From Telmatactis stephensoni (lineage: Eukaryota; Cnidaria; Anthozoa; Actiniaria; Isophelliidae), in assembly GCA_029948255.1 (NCBI GenBank), contig JALIZF010001487.1, forward strand, positions 274,501 to 338,500: a DNA stretch of 64,000 nucleotides. The letters are read 5' to 3'. Below, in pieces: positions 55,938 through 64,000 of this stretch (the first letter of the stretch is position 1; the number at the start of each line of letters is the position of its first letter). The position numbers and the translations under genes are program-made. The notes below the pieces were generated by a model. That model was given only the letters and a program-made list of their open reading frames with translations, did not search any database and was not told the DNA's origin.

Positions 55938-56235
55938 TACAAAGTCATACACTTGTTTCAAAAAACGTCACGGTTCAAAGCAACAAGCGTCAAGGCAAGC
56001 TCGAAATGAAAGCTGGTTTTGTGCAGCTAATAATCGATAATATATTCAAATTAGACTTCCTATCAAAAGAATTGAGTGCACTATACTAACAAGGACTTGA
56101 AAATGCTCATACTTTGTAATTCGTTCAATAGAAACGAGTCTGACTTGAATATATCACAAACAAAACCAGCATTCATTTCGGTCTTGGCTTGACGCTTGTT
56201 GCTCTGAACCGCGACGTTTTCTGAAATAAGTGTGT
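55938..56235. mobile_element. Hairpin element with AACGTCACGGTTCAAAGC arms
   Basis: ACACTTGTTTCAAAAAACGTC and GACGTTTTCTGAAATAAGTGT are inverted, followed by GCAACAAGCGTCAAGGCAAG / CTTGGCTTGACGCTTGTTGC and GAAATGAAAGCTGGTTTTGT / ACAAAACCAGCATTCATTTC. Arms are about 100 bp. Confidence 0.85.
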
Positions 56236-56530
56236 ATATGGACGGATCTTAACTGACAGGTATAAACCTACCAGGAGTTGGATAGGATTGGATAGGAATT
56301 CACCTTTTAGAGCCAAAAATGGCTCTTCGTTCTGGCCACTTTGTCGAATATTTATGTTTGAATTTTTCTGTGAAGTTTTTATTTCTTTCACTGGCTTTCT
56401 GGCTTTAAGGCTTCGAGAAGCTCAGTTGTGTGACAGGCACCTCAGAGTGACGTGTTCAGCGTACATCATATCAGTCCATAACTCATAAAAGTCCATATAT
56501 GAGTAGATTATTTTCTATTTTAAAGGAGAT

Positions 56531-56711
56531 TCTATAGTCCAGTTCAGAGTTGAAGAATCGTTTACAGTGCGCATGCGTTTTATCCCGAACTTCTCACTTT
56601 CTTTTGTTTAAACCTTTGTTTTCAATCAAACAAAAGAAGGTGAGCTAGACATTCGGGATAAAATCGCATGCGCATTAGAAACGATTCTTAAACTCTGAAC
56701 TGGCTTATAGA
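56531..56711. mobile_element. MITE-C copy 2
   Basis: TCTATAGTCCAGTTCAGAG and CTCTGAACTGGCTTATAGA ends; inside, GTGCGCATGCG / CGCATGCGCAT and TCTTTTGTTT / AAACAAAAGA. It matches 15864-16043 throughout. Confidence 0.85.
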
Positions 56712-56789
56712 AAAATTTATTGGGTGACAAGGGAATATTTCCACGTTGAATTTCACGAGAAAAACGATATCGCACGAGTCGCAAAAAAA

Positions 56790-56804
56790 AGAAAAAGTAA
56801 AAAG

Positions 56805-56837
<33 letters not shown>

Positions 56838-56903
56838 GAAAAGAAAAGAAAAGAAAAGAAAAGAAAAGAAAAGAAAAGAAAAGAAAAGAAAAGAAAAGAA
56901 AAG
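56790..56903 (+). repeat. (GAAAA)n pentanucleotide microsatellite
   Basis: About 17 uninterrupted AAAAG units from 56816 to 56901, preceded by an A-rich tract. It explains the Lys-Glu-Arg and Phe-Leu-Ser frames on both strands. Confidence 0.95.
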
Positions 56904-57385
56904 GCAAAAGCGCGCGCTCTAATTAGAATGATGCCGCCAATTACGCAACACCAGGTAATTGCGCAATTGTTTAGTGGCAGTATAAATAAGACCATTGTTT
57001 CCATCGACCAATGAAAAGGTCGACAGAACCACGCCTACTTCCAAATAGCCAATAAGAGCAGTATTAGAAAACATTTGGATCCGCCCAAACAATATAAAAG
57101 CAAGTTGAACAGTTACTCCATTATTACACAAAATGTCTAATATAGACAAGGCGCAAAATTGAAAAAGTCGATCGCAAAAAGTGCAGAAGGCATTTTGGGG
57201 TAGAGGCTGGTAACATAACTATTCTAAACTAATTTTTCATGCTGAATCCGAATATGGCTGTTACCAAGACGTATTCTGCAATCTTATACGTGTAAATGAC
57301 GTATTTTGTGAATTGCTACAGTCATTTCATACTAACGGCTTTTTCATGTAATTCCAAAAGTTCCCAAACTTAAAAACAATTACCA

Positions 57386-57925
57386 TGGCTGGAAAGAGCA
57401 TATCAAAATCAGTAAAACTGTGAAGTTTGAAGGATATCAGTCGAAAAATCAAGGAGATACGAATTTTCAAAAAACGAAATTTTGTATGAAAACACTTACA
57501 GTTATGCAAGAGATACCAACAAAGCTCGATTTTTGAAAATTCGTATCTCCTTGATTTTTCATCTGATATCCTTCAAGCTTCACAATTTCACTGATTTTGA
57601 TGTGCTCTTTATAAGGAATGGTAAATTTCACATCGAAACAATAACTACATTTGAACCAAATGTGCAACCGCATACATAACTATCAATTCGCGAATTTCAA
57701 GACTACAGTAGGAAGACGCCCCAATTTGATTGAATATCTCTAAAATTCTACAGTGGAATGTCAAAATAATGCATGCATTATATAGATATGATACTATTCT
57801 ATAAAAACCTTGATAAGGAATGGGAAATTTCACATCGAAACAATAACTAAATTTGAACCAAATGTGTAACTGCATACATAACTATCAATTCGCGAATTTC
57901 AAGACTACAGTAGGAAGACAAATGT
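57386..57925. repeat. Hairpin and partial direct duplication
   Basis: 57390-57610 is a hairpin: AAGGATATCAGTCGAAAAATC and CTTGATTTTTCATCTGATATCC, with ACGAATTTTCAAAAA / TTTTTGAAAATTCGT inside. Its right flank (ATAAGGAATGG, CACATCGAAACAATAACTA, CATAACTATCAATTCGCG, AAGACTACAGTAGGAAGAC) is repeated directly about 200 bp later (57610-57722 against 57812-57920). Confidence 0.8.
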
Positions 57926-58028
57926 TTGTCAGAGAAATTCAGCTGTGGCTTAGCGAACCAGCGTTTCACCGTTTGAATCACATTTTTCATCTGTAAACGT
58001 AAGTTTTATGTGATTTTAATATCTTTTA

Positions 58029-58436
58029 CACAGGGCCCCCTAATTAAACATAATTTTTTTTAAATAAAAGTAATAAAAAGTAAATCCTAAATCGTCTTTG
58101 TTTAGTCTTGTTATTTGCGCGCGCATGTGTGATATTCTACTTGGGCTTCCTGTGGAAAGAGCGCGTGCTTGAAGTTTTTATATTAGTGTTGTCAAGGCAA
58201 ATGGCGCACAAAAAGACATTAACGGTTCTTGTTAGGCGCCTTACAACATTTTCCTATCACAGGAAGCTTACACAGGATACCCACGAAGCCTGCGCACGGT
58301 GAAGCATCACAGGAAGCCCAAAAAGAATATTCCGTATATGCGCGCGCGCAAATAGAAAACACCAAAACGATTTAAATTCTTTTCCTTTTACTACTACATT
58401 TATTTTAAAGTTTATGAATAATTAGGGGGCCCTGTG
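58029..58436. mobile_element. 0.4-kb element with CACAGGGCCCCCTAATTA ends, 8-bp TSD
   Basis: Ends CACAGGGCCCCCTAATTA and TAATTAGGGGGCCCTGTG, flanked by ATCTTTTA (58021-58028, 58437-58444). The 8-bp TSD and CAGGG core suggest hAT. A second inverted pair, CTTGGGCTTCCTGTGG and CACAGGAAGCCCA, at about 58140 and 58308 matches the ends of the 51364 element. Confidence 0.9.
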
Positions 58437-58487
58437 ATCTTTTATCGATTTTTTGATATGTAGGTATTGAAATATAGCAAGAGACCA

Positions 58488-58760
58488 TAATACTAAGAGA
58501 GAGAAACTCGGTATTGCTTGCTATCAACAAACGTCATATCCTGTATTACAAGTTACAAAAGGACTCTTTCTGGATGAGAGCTTTTGCCTCCCAGTCAAAC
58601 CAGTTTTGCCATCCAGTCAAGACAAAAATAATGAGATTCAACAGCTGATTGATAGCAAGCAATTGATGTTTGTGCGGTGTTCTTGGCGACTAAGGCTATT
58701 TTTAGTAATTTGGCCATCGCGCGCACAAGGCTCTTATAAACAATAGAATACAAATCGCTG
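58488..58760. mobile_element. MITE-B fragment carrying a nested insertion
   Basis: The arm AGACCATAATACTAAGAGAG starts at about 58481 and resumes at about 58663 as ATTGATGTTTGTGCGGTG. Between them lies a 145-bp piece with inverted ends CTTGCTATCAA / TTGATAGCAAG and GTCAAACCAG / CCAGTCAAG words. Confidence 0.7.
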
Positions 58761-58894
58761 TCAGAGATCGCTGTAATGTGAAAGTTCCGTACTCCATCTT
58801 CCATCTGACCGCGAGGGACCAGGAGTGAGGGAGCCTCTCCAAGGAAAACCGTGGGACAGTGATATCTGCACTGCCGTGACGTCACGATCATGTG

Positions 58895-61780
58895 TATGTG
58901 ACTTCGTTGACACTAGTGAAAATGTCTACGCATGCATGCATGATATTACGATGTTTTCTTAAGAAATGTGTGAGGTTTAGCTTGAAATGAAATGCTCGTG
59001 TTCTCGCGATGTATACATAAAATTTCTCTTGTATAATTTTGTGAGATAAAGATAATATTGCATTAATGAAGAAGTGAATACCGGCCCTAAATTTCAAGAA
59101 TTAACCCTAAGTTTTGACACGTTTGTGAAAATCATTGTTGAAGGCAAGCGTGAAAGCGAAATTAATTTGCATAAGTTTACAACAGCACGCAAACGTGACA
59201 TGCGCAAACGTTTTCCACTAGTGTCGGCTTCGGTATGACTGGACATGAAAGAGATTGTATTAAATTCACAGATTTCTTTGCAGTTTTAACATTCAAAACT
59301 TCAAAATATTTTTCTGGAAATCTCTTATAAACCTGAAGATTTTCATGGACTTTTCATCTCTACCAACCTTGACATTTTTATACGAAGAAATTGGAAGTTT
59401 GAAAAATTTTTCGTAATCGACGTCGCTTCAAATAGCATGCCGTATTACACTATCAAGGTTCACGACTGATTTAGGGTTTTTGGATTACAACTCGTGGATT
59501 ACTGATCTGGCCGTGATTATTTGAAAAGGTCAAGAAGTCAGCGGTTACTTTACAAAAAATAGAAATCGTATTGTTGAAAATAAGAATCATGATGTTCGAG
59601 TGACTGACAAAAACTCAAATCTTTTCAGTTTTAAAAGTCGTTAATAAACTTTGCATGATTTAAAAAAATCTCAATTATATAATTATTATATAATCTCAGT
59701 TTTATAATGGTTCCAAAAGTTCAAATCGTTGGATGCAACTTGGATGCATGTTTGACCCCAAATCTTTAGTTTTTGGAGGACGATATTTGAAAAAAATCGT
59801 TTTCAAATGACTGGTAGGACATGCAAAAAAATAAAAAAAAGTGTTTTTAACGTTGATTTTAACAAACACAACAAAAGAAAGAAGTCGGCTGGTTTACCGG
59901 TAAGCACCTGTTGATCTCAACTTGACGTCAGGGAATCGCTATGCACGGTTAACTTCGCTTTCAAAATGTAACAGCTATGTAAGAATATCAAAATTCTAAT
60001 GATACCATTGAAAGGCATAGACATTAATAGTGTCTTTATTCAAAAACGAGTTTCCTTTTCACACGCATACTGATCATCTTAGATTTTTCCCAAAAATGAA
60101 ATGTTTAAATTTTTGAAAAGTATTGGAGAATAAGGATAAACTAACTGGATTTCATTGCTTTGATATAAACTTATGCTATATATAACGGTGATACAATCTC
60201 TCAAGATTATTATGAAACGCTGTCTTCTGTTTAACATAGCCATTCCTAAAGCAGAGTATCAGATTCACCAGAAACAAGACAACATTTCTGTGGTCAAGAC
60301 GACCTAATTGCTACCAACAGACCAAAGTTTATTTTTAGTAGAGAAAGTTGATGCCATCGCGCGCGCAAATAAAGAAATTTGATTGCCGGAGGAGAAACGG
60401 TTGGTATCCACGCGCGCATAAAAATCAAATTCCAATGTTTGAGCGCCACAAATTCCAGCACACACTTTAAACTGTGTTCCGGTACGAAAACCATCGTGAA
60501 AACAAACTAGCAAAACAAAACAAATTCTAGCTAATAAGATTCCGCGCGTTTCTCAACAAATAGGTCTTTTAATCATATACATACAAAAATTTAAGCATTC
60601 TGATTGGCTGAGAGCACCTCAATTTATTTTAAATTGGTTGAAAGTGTGCATATTTTGAAATTTTGAGTGCATATTTTGAAATTAATTATGATTGGTTGGC
60701 TGTAGCACTTGAATGGTTTTCCACCATCACCAACAACAACAACTAAATGGCGGATCGTTTTACAGATTGCAACGAGGTTTTAATTGAATCTTTCAGAAGT
60801 AATGCTAATTAATTATCTTTGCATCAATATTTTGTTCTGAGAGAAAAGAAATCGCAGTTGAAGTAGTTGAACTCAACGATGCAAACGCACTCATTTCTCA
60901 GCTAATTATATATTCAAAACAATTTATTTCATTGGCTGAATTCAAATTTTGAGCAATCTGATTGGCTAATATATATTATGAAATACCGCTCTGTATTCAT
61001 AGCAAATCCATGAAATACCGCTCTGTATTTATAGAAAATGCTTAGTTCTGATTGGCTACTGTGTAATAGTTATAGGATAATACGAAATATTTTCCAACTT
61101 CTCCGAAAATTTGACTTCTTTTGCCCTAGTTCTGTCAAGTCCACCAGGTGACATTCCTTACATTCTAAAGTTTCGCGCGACAACAGCACTTACTCATTAC
61201 ACCGTGTTGCACTGACAACTAGTCAGAACGTCCTGTTTAAAGATTTTAATCCTCAAAAACCGAAAATAATTTGTACTTTTCATTCGCTCTACATAAAATG
61301 TGGAGTACAGCCCATTTAAAAATCAAATTAGTCCTCAGAGCAACACACATTGTGCTTACAAATGCATGAGATTCAGCGAGTGAAATAGCTTGTGCTGCGT
61401 CGGTGTATAAAGATGCAAAAATAACTAAGGAATGAGTTGAAATCTGTAACATCTTACAAAGAGAGAGTACTTAAATTACTGACATTAGTTCAAGCCTTGG
61501 CCTTTCTACGTTCATTCCTTATTTTACACTAATATAATGAAACCCCCATAATAGACAACCAAATGTCCAATTAAAATTAGACCTGCAAGGAACTGTAGGC
61601 CGAGTTGACTACGAGTCAATAGCATATGAGGCCGAATGCCGAACGGGCTATTTGAATTGTAGTCCACCAGGAGGCCGAGAGGTTTAATTGTTTTAGTATC
61701 ATATAAACCAAATAGTAGGTAGAAATTTATCAGATTTTGAAAGAAAAATAACAATTCAATAGTTTTCTTTTGCCCAAAAA
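58895..61780. other. Gene-poor AT-rich intergenic stretch
   Basis: I see no exon here that can be joined or recognised. It holds a MITE-B-like remnant near 60340-60460 (CCATCGCGCGCGCAAATAAAG) and, at 60590-61060, several copies of TCTGATTGGCT plus a doubled GAAATACCGCTCTGTATT. CCAAT-like words in this setting look like repeat debris and not a promoter. Confidence 0.5.
61578..61700. repeat. GGCCGAGAGGT repeat, copy 1
   Basis: Contains GAGTTGACTACGAGTCAATAG, GAGGCCGAATGCCGAACGGG and AGGAGGCCGAGAGGTTTAATTG. A counterpart in opposite orientation is at 62655-62775. Confidence 0.6.
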
Positions 61781-61791
61781 GACAGATAATA

Positions 61792-62027
61792 GGAAGCTTA
61801 AGCAGGAGACGTTTTTGTCAACGCGGACGTCACCGCAGTGTACGTTCTTCTTCATTTGCTAACCATCATAGATGATGTGTTTGTTTCGTTAAGCAGAAGG
61901 TCAATTAAGGCTTTTTCATCTTCTACCAAGAACAGCAACCTCATCTGTGATGGCGAACTGATGAACAAAAACGCACGTGTCACGTCTGTGTTGATAAAAA
62001 CGTCTCCTGCTTAAGCTCCATAATCTA
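61792..62027. mobile_element. Hairpin element with CTTAAGCAGGAGACG ends
   Basis: GGAAGCTTAAGCAGGAGACG and CGTCTCCTGCTTAAGCTCC are inverted; inside, TTTTTGTCAACGCGGACGTCAC / GTGTCACGTCTGTGTTGATAAAAA. ATAAT lies just outside both ends and may be a TSD. Confidence 0.8.
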
Positions 62028-62409
62028 AAGAAATGTCATCGAGCGTTCGCTCATTGACGTCATCAAGGTCTCTACATCTCTACTTTTTTGCATTATAATT
62101 TTTTTCCCTCATACCTTATTGTTTAGCAGTTGAAAAAAGCATGTAATAACAAAAGGAAATTCAAGAAACGTTTGTTTTCAAACTAAAAATATAAAAATCT
62201 GGCGACATTGCACTTCGAGGTCAAAACTTATTCAAACCAAAAGATCAAAACTTTTTTGTCATTTTCGGAATTCCGTCTTCAGACTTGGTCCTTATCAATA
62301 CAAAAGCATTATGTTTAGTACTAAGCTATCAGCAACAACAGAGATATCAAGAAACGTTTTCAAATCCAGCACTCTTCGCTACTAGAAGTCTATCACTATT
62401 AGACCACTA

Positions 62410-62540
62410 GTAGCGTAGCCAATCAGAATGCAAGATTTGTGATATAACCTACTAGTTGGTTTATACTAACACCAATTAGTATTCATGATCACCAACATAA
62501 GGGCTATTACAAATCCTGCATTCTGATTGGCTCCTTAACC
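62410..62540. mobile_element. Hairpin element with AGCCAATCAGAATGCA arms
   Basis: GCCAATCAGAATGCAAGATTTGT and ACAAATCCTGCATTCTGATTGGC are inverted around a loop with CTAGTTGGTTTATACTAACACC. Confidence 0.75.
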
Positions 62541-62654
62541 TCGGGCTATTGGTGATAGCCCGAGTTGAGAGGAAGCGCGAGTAATAATATCAATAAAACA
62601 TTTTTCTCTCTTTGTTTTGTTTAGTCTCATTCACCTTTGGCCCAATATGTTGGT

Positions 62655-62775
62655 GAATACTAAAACAATTAGACCTCTCGGCCTCATGGACTACGAGTTT
62701 GAATAGCCCATTCGGCCTACGGCCTCATGGGCTATTGACTCGTAGTCCATTCGGCCTCGAGGTCTAATTGTTAAA
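62655..62775. repeat. GGCCGAGAGGT repeat, copy 2
   Basis: AACAATTAGACCTCTCGGCC to GGCCTCGAGGTCTAATTGTT is itself an inverted repeat, with ACTACGAG / CTCGTAGT inside. It is a better preserved relative of 61578-61700. From 62776 to 63380 I see no feature beyond the 3' flank of the next gene. Confidence 0.75.
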
Positions 62776-63151
62776 TAGGTGCCCAATTACAACACTTAGT
62801 AGTTCTTAGAAAACCTTTATTCTAAGAAATTCGTCGATACGAATACCCTCGTTTACAAATGTTGAACAACTGTTACTATAGTTACACGTGAAACACCTTC
62901 ACATACATCAAGAACTGACTGCCGTCACACAACATAATGCAATAAACAGCTTATTTACAAATAAACAGACCTAAATTGATCAGCATATACTGATCTAAGT
63001 ACACTGAGAAATGTTCTCGTCATAGTAACTGCCTTGAATTACAGTTTCATCTTTATGCTTCTACGTCGACTTTACTAAGGCGAAAATTCTATATTCAAAA
63101 TGAATATCTTTACCTTGTCAATTCTTTGTATGTATGAATTTTCAAATGTCA

Positions 63152-63157
63152 TTTTAT
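63152..63157 (-). promoter_or_regulatory. Candidate polyadenylation signal of collagen/SUEL gene
   Basis: On the - strand AATAAA occurs in CCAATAAAATGAC, about 225 bp after the stop codon. Other A-rich hexamers are nearby, so the choice is tentative. Confidence 0.4.
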
Positions 63158-63382
63158 TGGTTTGTTATATCCTAGTATCTTTTGCTTATGAAAAGAAAGT
63201 CAAATCTTTTCAAATAATAAAAGATTGAAGTTGAATATTCTCAAGAAAAAGCCAAGTTATCCCAAAACAACTCTTGACAGTCCATCTGACCATCTAAAGG
63301 AAGAGCACCTTCTATTTACAAAGTCTTTTGTACTCCATTTTATAAACAATATAAGAACTCCAGGGGACTAGATTCTTTGGCT

Positions 63383-64000
63383 TTAAAAGGTCAGTCCTCT
63401 ATACGGACGTCTCCATAATTCCTCCGTATACTTTTTCACTTCTTTCGCTCTTATTTTCGACATAATATGTTCCAATTTCGTTCCTCTCTTCTTCCTCTTT
63501 CCGTATTGAAGCAATGGATCTACAGCATTGGCACTGTCAGGCAGACATTCGTAGCAAAGCTTCAAATACTTGTAGGTGTTTTTACAACTTGGCTCATCGA
63601 AGAAGACGTTTGATGCCACTATTTCACAGGCCTGTTGGTTTTTACACTGACTATTGACCTTCTTCATTGCTTGTTCTGGATCAGTTTCGCAAGGTTTATC
63701 AATTGTTAAACCTCGTGGTGCGGCTGGACACATCTTGTTATCTTCACGACCCCAGAACACGCGGTTTACTTTGATCATTTCATATTGCTTGCACTGCAGC
63801 CATGTTCTTTCGCCCTCACAGACATACGAGCAGTTCTAACAAACACAAACACAATATATCAGCACACATGTATTTGCAGTCAAACCACATTAATAATCTA
63901 TGATGATCTTACCGGCACAATAGAATCTGGTCCTGGTGGCCCAGAATATCCTCTGATGCCTGGTATACCAGGAGCTCCTGGAGTTCCAGCAATACCAGGT
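63383..64000 (-). CDS. Collagen-like protein with C-terminal SUEL lectin domain (3' end)
   Basis: Two coding exons on the - strand: 64000-63913 (continues outside the window) and 63835-63383, joined by GT-AG in phase 0. The first gives Gly-X-Y repeats (PGIAGTPGAPGIPGIRGYSGPPG), so a collagen triple helix. The second starts NCSYVCEGERTWLQC and runs through MIKVNRVFWGR, CNTYKYLKLCYECLP-like cysteines (CKNTYKYLKLCYEC) and DEPSCKNTYKYL, the cysteine pattern of SUEL/rhamnose-binding lectins (sea urchin egg lectin domain, latrophilin and EVA1 type). After the domain, a polybasic GKRKKRG precedes a 35-residue basic tail ending RRPYRGLTF. The protein should be secreted and extracellular; the signal peptide lies outside the window. 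It could serve in matrix or mucus, but this is inference. The lectin's sugar-binding residues cannot be confirmed by eye. Confidence 0.87.

Noticed and set aside
56626..57014. Overlapping frames rich in Phe/Leu/Ser (-) and Lys/Glu/Arg (+)
   Set aside because: They are both strands of the (GAAAA)n microsatellite at 56790-56903.
60590..61060. Promoter cluster based on repeated CCAAT (ATTGG) words
   Set aside because: The words occur within repeated TCTGATTGGCT segments with no following exon, so they look like repeat debris.

Overview
The window is nuclear DNA of a metazoan with introns, AT-rich and packed with small non-autonomous DNA transposons. The gene set (an FBXO31-type F-box protein, RMDN1, cytoplasmic dynein light intermediate chain, a collagen/SUEL-lectin protein), the CR1/jockey-like LINE, the DUF3504-type tyrosine recombinase and the hairpin MITE load fit a cnidarian, most likely an anthozoan (coral or anemone). 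That assignment is inference; no rRNA or mitochondrial marker is present.

Layout. (1) 1-9661, + strand: the 3' part of an FBXO31-like gene, six coding exons. Its third intron visible here holds a 4.3-kb element with 8-bp target-site duplications (TSDs), which carries an exact 100-bp minisatellite, and a 1.1-kb TTAA-flanked element. (2) 9625-32021: a head-to-tail segmental duplication, unit 1 at 9625-20297 and unit 2 at 20299-32021. Its left breakpoint lies inside the last FBXO31 coding exon. Unit 1 carries an intact seven-exon RMDN1-like gene (13570-19583). In unit 2 the copy is dead: nonsense codon in exon 1, exons 3 and 4 deleted, almost all of exon 6 deleted. The units serve as filled/empty-site controls for several transposons. 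(3) 32022-36740: intergenic DNA with a short inverted-repeat element, an unexplained multiply open stretch, a 5'-truncated LINE on the - strand and purine-rich simple sequence. (4) 36741-50830, + strand: complete dynein light intermediate chain gene, 12 coding exons, with a broken Crypton-like recombinase and several MITEs in its introns. (5) 50831-63380: about 12.5 kb with no gene that I can support, mostly hairpin elements. (6) 63383-64000, - strand: the 3' end of a gene joining collagen Gly-X-Y repeats to a SUEL (rhamnose/galactose-binding) lectin domain and a basic tail.

The host genes look unrelated in function (ubiquitin ligase adaptor, microtubule-associated TPR-like protein, dynein subunit, extracellular matrix lectin), and nothing suggests an operon or cluster. 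The most informative structure is the duplication plus its transposon record, and a transposon family represented by five independent insertions, each flanked by a different 5-bp TSD.
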